From: Stenotrophomonas maltophilia
GTDB lineage: Bacteria > Pseudomonadota > Gammaproteobacteria > Xanthomonadales > Xanthomonadaceae
Direction: 5' to 3'
DNA: 64,000 nt
NCBI RefSeq assembly: GCF_004684085.1
Contig: NZ_SRHZ01000038.1
Coordinates: forward strand, 1-64,000
A program made the position numbers and the translations under genes. Shown in pieces: positions 62,821 through 64,000 of the stretch (position 1 is the first letter of the stretch; the number at the start of each line of letters is the position of its first letter). The notes beneath the pieces were generated by a model. That model was not told the origin of the DNA. It saw nothing but the letters and a program-made list of their open reading frames with translations, and did not search any database.

Positions 62821-63795
62821 TTACTCGGCTGCGGCCAGTGCGCTTGCCCAGCCTCTGGCTACGGCAGAGTTGCCGAACGCTTCTTCGATTTTTTCCGCGT
62901 CGGGATTGTTGGCGGTGCTGGCATCAAGTAGAGAGCGTGCTAGCGAGGAGATGCACGGGTACTGATGAAGGCCGCCGGGGTCCTTGCTTTCCATTAGCCA
63001 GTTGGTGAATGGCGTCTGGACGGTGAAGATGGGGACACCATAGCTGAAGGAGAAAAAGTAGTTTCCGCTCACAACCATGTCTTCATCCGAGTTTGGGACA
63101 ACCATGCCTCGGGCATGAGTAACAAGGTTTGCGGCGTCGCTGTCGGGCAGGTAGCCGGTGATGAAAGTAACTTGCTTGCCTGCCGCCAACTCCTTGCACT
63201 TGGCGAGGTAGGTTGGATCAGGAGCCTTCCCGGCAACCACCAGGTGGACGTCAGGACTCAGGTGGGCAATCAGTTTGTCGATTGCCTTGTAGGGGAGAAT
63301 TCGACCTAGAATGAAGAAATAGTCGCCATCGATCAGTCGACCAGACGTCGCTGCCCTGGTGTACAGGGGATGGGGGACGTAGATGTAGCCCGAGTCCGCA
63401 TTGTGCCCAGAGTGGGTAACAACGACATCGAAGTATTTTTCGTACGACTTCATCAGATGTTTGATCCGGGGGATCTGCTCATGATCCGAGTCGTGGGGGT
63501 AATTATTGTGTCTGACCATGATCAGTCGTTTGCTGATCAGTCTGAGCAGTCTGATATAGAAGTAAAGTCGAATCTCGCGTAGCCTGGATACGCGGCCACG
63601 CCCGTCGAGCATCGTGTTCTCGACCCAGTGCAGTATTGCGATATCGCATCTGGCTACATAGAGAGAGTGTGGGTTTAGGAATGCTCGCTTGACGCCGGGA
63701 AGGGCGCGGGTATCGGCCATCCTGGCGAGAATTCCATTTGTTCTGGAGATGTATTCGTTTTCGCTCGATGCAAATGGGTTGATTGATATCTTCAT
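62821..63795 (-). CDS. Glycosyltransferase, GT-B fold
   Basis: A 324-aa protein from ATG 63795, where MKISINPFASSENEYISRTNGIL begins a normal GT start; a longer frame to 63924 adds 43 residues without GT features. YFFILGRILPYKAIDKLIAHL, HLVVAGKAPDPTYLAKC and a C-terminal SFSYGVPIFTVQTPF suggest a GT-B transferase of GT4 or a related family. It precedes wzx by seven bases. Confidence 0.82.
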   Translation of the reverse strand: MKISINPFASSENEYISRTNGILARMADTRALPGVKRAFLNPHSLYVARCDIAILHWVENTMLDGRGRVSRLREIRLYFYIRLLRLISKRLIMVRHNNYPHDSDHEQIPRIKHLMKSYEKYFDVVVTHSGHNADSGYIYVPHPLYTRAATSGRLIDGDYFFILGRILPYKAIDKLIAHLSPDVHLVVAGKAPDPTYLAKCKELAAGKQVTFITGYLPDSDAANLVTHARGMVVPNSDEDMVVSGNYFFSFSYGVPIFTVQTPFTNWLMESKDPGGLHQYPCISSLARSLLDASTANNPDAEKIEEAFGNSAVARGWASALAAAE

Positions 63796-63942
63796 TATGT
63801 CTAACCCGTGTGAGTCACTGGGCGGAAAGCGGGTTTCCTGTGCTGGAGTCGCATCGTTGCTTGCAAGCTGCACTCCTGCGTAGCAGAGGATGTCTTCCAG
63901 TCCCTGGCTTGCCGGCTCTTGCATGAGCTTCTTAAGGTCGTG
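63796..63942. other. Intergenic stretch in the polysaccharide operon
   Basis: About 147 bases between the sugar transferase stop and the chosen glycosyltransferase start. The frame of the glycosyltransferase stays open to 63924, but no clear ribosome-binding site or promoter is seen. Confidence 0.4.
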
Positions 63943-64000
63943 CTAGTAGGCGTTCTTGTTGATGAAGCCCTTGAATATCGTCATGAAGACAATCTTCAGA
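63943..64000 (-). CDS. C-terminus of a polyprenyl-phosphate sugar transferase (partial)
   Basis: The window edge cuts this gene; only the last 18 residues are present, reading LKIVFMTIFKGFINKNAY before TAG (63943-63945). This ending, with a KGF-xx-KNAY pattern, is characteristic of WcaJ/GumD-type initiating sugar-phosphate transferases. It would start the lipid-linked repeat unit of this locus. Confidence 0.6.
   Translation of the reverse strand, partial: LKIVFMTIFKGFINKNAY

Noticed and set aside
62821-63924. Longer start (63924) for the glycosyltransferase
   Set aside because: The extra 43 residues have no glycosyltransferase features; the ATG at 63795 begins a normal first strand.

Overview
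The window is high-GC DNA (about two thirds G+C by eye) from a gammaproteobacterium of the Xanthomonadaceae, most likely Stenotrophomonas maltophilia or a close relative. Three things point there: an intrinsic APH(3')-II-type aminoglycoside kinase, many short intergenic palindromes that begin with GTAG (the SMAG/REP class described in S. maltophilia), and the gene repertoire. No rRNA, tRNA, CRISPR array, integrase or insertion sequence was found.

Layout. 1-3565: palindrome cluster, then guaB and guaA, each closed by a hairpin. 3566-5830: an A+T-rich patch directly behind guaA, a known island integration site. It carries a 288-aa protein with a CAP12/PCTIR-type TIR domain, then a three-helix membrane protein translationally coupled to a 115-aa TIR protein; this is the best candidate for an undescribed (probably anti-phage) system. 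5832-6460: a small unknown gene behind a strongly structured leader. 6758-20512: housekeeping and accessory genes, several with a regulator and a visible palindromic operator (LysR/DJ-1, ArsR/SRPBCC, HxlR/pirin), ending with a GlxA-type AraC regulator.

20773-31366: a same-strand cluster of TonB receptor, FMN reductase, DUF3088, two flavin monooxygenases, M20 deacylase, GNAT acetyltransferase, fused ABC permease-ATPase and solute-binding protein. Its content parallels the Bacillus subtilis ytmI-ytnM operon for S-substituted cysteine salvage (acetylate, oxidise, deacetylate). An exact 15-bp repeat lies upstream of two points in it. 31463-34582 is a large secreted glycosidase with a LacI-type operator upstream.

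34778-48439: small regulator/enzyme units (TetR with a metallo-hydrolase, an EAL protein, LysR with an MFS pump, ArsR-rhodanese, aph(3')-II, DoxX, TetR with a frameshifted DUF418 gene, an APH(9)-like kinase). 48436-52550: a minus-strand operon DUF4190-methyltransferase-pyrD-murB-DMT exporter. 52687-55058: amaB-type aldehyde dehydrogenase coupled to an SDR. 55217-64000: a surface-polysaccharide (O-antigen/EPS) operon on the minus strand with lower G+C, running from a sugar transferase cut by the window edge through glycosyltransferases, Wzx, Wzy and an acyltransferase to galE.

A recurrent theme is the interplay of REP palindromes with genes: the GTAG of SMAG elements supplies the TAG stop of three genes, and REP palindromes lie in frame in the first codons of two others.
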